Shown piece after piece: positions 4,401 to 6,487 of a stretch of DNA of 6,487 bases; within the stretch, counting starts at the first letter, position 1; every line of letters begins with the position of its first letter. The notes beneath the pieces were generated by a model that did not search any database, was not told where the DNA came from, and saw nothing but the letters and a program-made list of their open reading frames with translations. The position numbers and the translations under genes are program-made. This stretch comes from an uncultured Ruminococcus sp. (GTDB lineage Bacteria > Bacillota > Clostridia > Oscillospirales > Acutalibacteraceae), in the NCBI GenBank assembly GCA_902773265.1, contig CACYDZ010000251.1, positions 1-6,487 on the forward strand, read 5' to 3'.

Positions 4401-6487
4401 TCAGCTTACTGTAATTTCACAAGTGACGACCAGTCCATCAGATGCAATTACCCTGATAGTTGCCGAACCTGAACCTCTTGCGACAACCCTACCGCTGGAA
4501 TTTACTGTGGCAACAGAAGTATTGGTACTTTTAAAGGTATAAGTCACCGTATCATCAGCGGGAGTAAGAGAAGGTGTAAGAACATATTGTTCAGCGATAT
4601 TCATAGTAAGACTGTTTTTATCCAGTGTCAAAGTTTTCGGCAGACTTACATTGACTGTACAGGTTGTTGTCAGACCATTATCCGTTCTGACCGTAATGAC
4701 AGCACTGCCCTCACTTCTTGCCACAACTCTGCCACTGGAGTTGACAGTTGCCACCGCAGGATTGTTACTCTTGAAAGTATAAGTAACCTGTGCAGCAGGA
4801 GTGACTGTTGGTGTCAGGGTATACTGTTGAGTAACAGTCATATTCAAAGTAGTCTTATCCAGTGTAATACTGCCCGCCGACCTTACCGTGACCGTGCAGG
4901 TTGCCGTAAGACCATTTGAAGTTCTCACAGTAATCTTTGCCGTACCCGTACCTCTTGCGACAACTCTGCCACTGGAATTGACAGTGGCTACCGCAGGATT
5001 ATTACTCTTAAAGGTATAACTTGTAACGACATCAGACGGTGTAACTGTCGGAACAAGCGTATACATATCCATAACATTCATCGTCAGTTTTGTTTTGTTG
5101 AGGGTAAGTGTTTCAGGACTTTTATGAACCGTAACGGTACAGGAAGCCTTTTTACCATTTTCCGTGATAACGGTAACGGTTGCCGTACCTATACTTCTTG
5201 CGACAACTCTACCGCTGGAATTAACGGTTGCAACAGCAGTATTACTACTTTTGAAAGTATAAGTTGTTGCCACTGTCGGTGTTACTGTGGGAGTAAGTGT
5301 ATACATTTCTTTTACACCAAGAGAAAGAGTTGTCTTATCGAGTGCAACAGACTGAGGATAAATTTTCACCGTTACGGTACAAGTTGCTTGTTTACCGTCA
5401 ATAGTGGTTGCGGTAATAGTGGCTGTACCCGTAGCCTTAGCGGTGACAGTACCGTTTTCATCTACTGTGGCAACCGAAGTTTTACTACTTGTCCATATAA
5501 TATCGGGAGAATAATAATCAGGGTCAATCGCAGCGGTTAATGTAGCAACAGTTCCTTTTTCGATAGTCATTGCTGATTTATCCAGAGCAATACCACCTGC
5601 ATTATAATGTATAGTCGCATTATTGAAAGGAGCAATAGTCGGTTTGGTCATGGTTTCCCATTGTTCCTGTGTACCCAAATAATACATATCCGTCAGTTTT
5701 GCGTTAGTGAAGAAAGCATAATTATCAATCTTTTCCAGAGTAGCAGGAATGACAACGCTTTCCAGATTATCACAGCCGGCAAAAGTTCTGTAACCTAATT
5801 CCGTAATACCTTTGGGAACAACCAGATTTTTCAAAGATTTGCAGTCAGAGAAAGCATAAGCACCTATCTGTGTTACACTGTCAGAAATTTTAACTTCGGC
5901 AAGTCTTAAACAACTTTGAAATGCGTTGGCATAAATCGTAAGCACATCGTCAGGAATTTCTATATAGGTAAGAGAAGAACAGTTACGGAATGCACTGCTG
6001 CCAATCTGACCGACAGAAGCGGGGATAGTAATATTTTCCAGATTTGAACAGTTATAGAACATACCGCTTCCGATTGCAGGAAGTGAGGCAGGTAATTTAA
6101 CTGTTTTCAGAGCGGTACAGCCTTCAAAAATAGAATTGCCCAATGTGACAACGCTATCAGGAATAGTCATGAAAGTCAGTGAAGTACAGTAGGCAAAGGC
6201 AGAGTTGTCTATTGTTGCCACACTGGAAGAAATCTGTACATTTTTCAGAGCGGAACAGTTGTAAAATGCACTGCTGTTAATTTTCTGAATACCATCAGGA
6301 ATGGAAACAGAAGTAAGAGCTGTACAATTTCTGAAAGTGCCATTACCCAGTATAGTAAGAGAAGAAGAAATACTTACACTTTTCAGATTAGAGCAAGCGT
6401 CAAACAGATAATTTCCGATAGAGGTCACACTATTCGGAATAGTCACAGAAGTCAGACCTGACTTAGTGAAAGCATTATCATTTATAC
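4401..6487 (-). CDS. LRR_5 (BspA-type) and Big_2 domain surface/secreted protein, N-terminus missing
   Basis: The frame stays open to the right window edge, so the gene's start, and any signal peptide, lie outside. About 694 residues are visible. The first part (about 300 residues, bases 5592-6487) consists of BspA-type leucine-rich repeats with the pattern L-x-x-V-x-I-P-x-S-V-x-x-I-G-x-x-A-F-x-x-C-x-x. It closes with a capping repeat (LTDMYYLGTQEQWE...ATIHYN). Five bacterial Ig-like Big_2 domains of about 80 residues follow. The chain stops directly after the fifth domain: no LPxTG motif, dockerin, membrane helix or other anchor follows. Proteins of this type are exported and often take part in adhesion or binding of host or polysaccharide surfaces; here that is family-level inference. 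The GTG at 6446 is only an internal valine codon. The gene converges on the DUF6465-like gene, with terminator-like hairpins between them. Confidence 0.9.
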   Translation of the reverse strand, partial: INDNAFTKSGLTSVTIPNSVTSIGNYLFDACSNLKSVSISSSLTILGNGTFRNCTALTSVSIPDGIQKINSSAFYNCSALKNVQISSSVATIDNSAFAYCTSLTFMTIPDSVVTLGNSIFEGCTALKTVKLPASLPAIGSGMFYNCSNLENITIPASVGQIGSSAFRNCSSLTYIEIPDDVLTIYANAFQSCLRLAEVKISDSVTQIGAYAFSDCKSLKNLVVPKGITELGYRTFAGCDNLESVVIPATLEKIDNYAFFTNAKLTDMYYLGTQEQWETMTKPTIAPFNNATIHYNAGGIALDKSAMTIEKGTVATLTAAIDPDYYSPDIIWTSSKTSVATVDENGTVTAKATGTATITATTIDGKQATCTVTVKIYPQSVALDKTTLSLGVKEMYTLTPTVTPTVATTYTFKSSNTAVATVNSSGRVVARSIGTATVTVITENGKKASCTVTVHKSPETLTLNKTKLTMNVMDMYTLVPTVTPSDVVTSYTFKSNNPAVATVNSSGRVVARGTGTAKITVRTSNGLTATCTVTVRSAGSITLDKTTLNMTVTQQYTLTPTVTPAAQVTYTFKSNNPAVATVNSSGRVVARSEGSAVITVRTDNGLTTTCTVNVSLPKTLTLDKNSLTMNIAEQYVLTPSLTPADDTVTYTFKSTNTSVATVNSSGRVVARGSGSATIRVIASDGLVVTCEITVS
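4404..5591 (-). repeat. Five tandem Big_2 (Ig-like) domain repeats inside the surface protein gene
   Basis: In reading order the domains lie at 5591-5367, 5354-5127, 5114-4884, 4871-4647 and 4637-4404. The last four share an identical 13-residue core VATVNSSGRVVAR, spaced 81, 79 and 80 codons apart. They are clearly more alike to each other than to the first domain, which has VATVDENGTVTAK. The first domain also keeps the usual Trp (IIWTSS), which is Phe (YTFKS) in the other four. This suggests expansion of one divergent unit by intragenic duplication. Confidence 0.85.
5592..6487 (-). repeat. Array of 23-residue leucine-rich (LRR_5) repeats inside the surface protein gene
   Basis: Eleven complete 23-residue repeats can be counted from LTSVTIPNSV onward. 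All are exactly 23 residues long, each with a conserved Cys or equivalent near its end (DACSN, RNCTA, YNCSA and so on) except the last (FFTNAK). A degenerate twelfth capping repeat follows. At least one more repeat begins before the window edge (NDNAFTKSG). Confidence 0.85.

Noticed and set aside
4404..6487. CRISPR-like or satellite array suggested by regularly spaced repeats
   Set aside because: The periodicities of 69 and about 240 bases are multiples of three and are explained by LRR_5 and Big_2 protein repeats in one open frame.

Overview
This looks like a chromosomal segment from a low-to-moderate GC, Gram-positive anaerobe of the class Clostridia, most likely a gut Ruminococcus- or Lachnospiraceae-type organism. 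That assignment is inferred from AT-leaning codon use, AGGAG-type ribosome binding sites, a consensus sigma-A promoter, a DUF6465-like lysine-rich protein, and a large secreted-type LRR_5/Big_2 protein. No rRNA or other taxonomic marker is present, so the genus is not resolved.

Layout, left to right. (1) Bases 1-2214, + strand, are an apparent operon: the C-terminal end of a NapH/YccM-like membrane ferredoxin (two 4Fe-4S cysteine motifs), an OmpR/PhoB-class response regulator, and a two-transmembrane histidine kinase whose start codon overlaps the regulator's stop codon (ATGA). (2) Bases 2215-2468 hold no gene but a dense series of hairpins, four of them near-perfect and back to back. (3) Bases 2469-3275 encode a cytoplasmic alpha/beta-hydrolase esterase of the Esterase D/Fes type. 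(4) Bases 3276-3859 are a 584-base gene-free stretch. It contains two diverged copies of a 67-base sequence about 400 bases apart, a textbook TTGACA-N18-TATAAT promoter, and downstream of it about 250 bases of stem-forming sequence. That sequence ends in a GAAG...CTTCAC hairpin reminiscent of IS200/IS605 right ends. This is the best candidate for something undescribed: a stand-alone structured RNA, or a transposon-derived (omega-RNA-like) RNA without its protein. (5) Bases 3860-4219 encode a small lysine-rich DUF6465-like protein, followed by a very strong, probably bidirectional, terminator hairpin. (6) Bases 4401-6487, - strand, are the C-terminal part of a large surface or secreted protein: eleven visible 23-residue BspA-type leucine-rich repeats plus a capping repeat, then five bacterial Ig-like (Big_2) domains. 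It converges with the DUF6465 gene.

The two-component pair probably senses an extracytoplasmic signal and may control the upstream redox gene cluster, but the signal is not readable from sequence. The esterase, the small basic protein and the LRR/Ig protein show no obvious functional link to one another.
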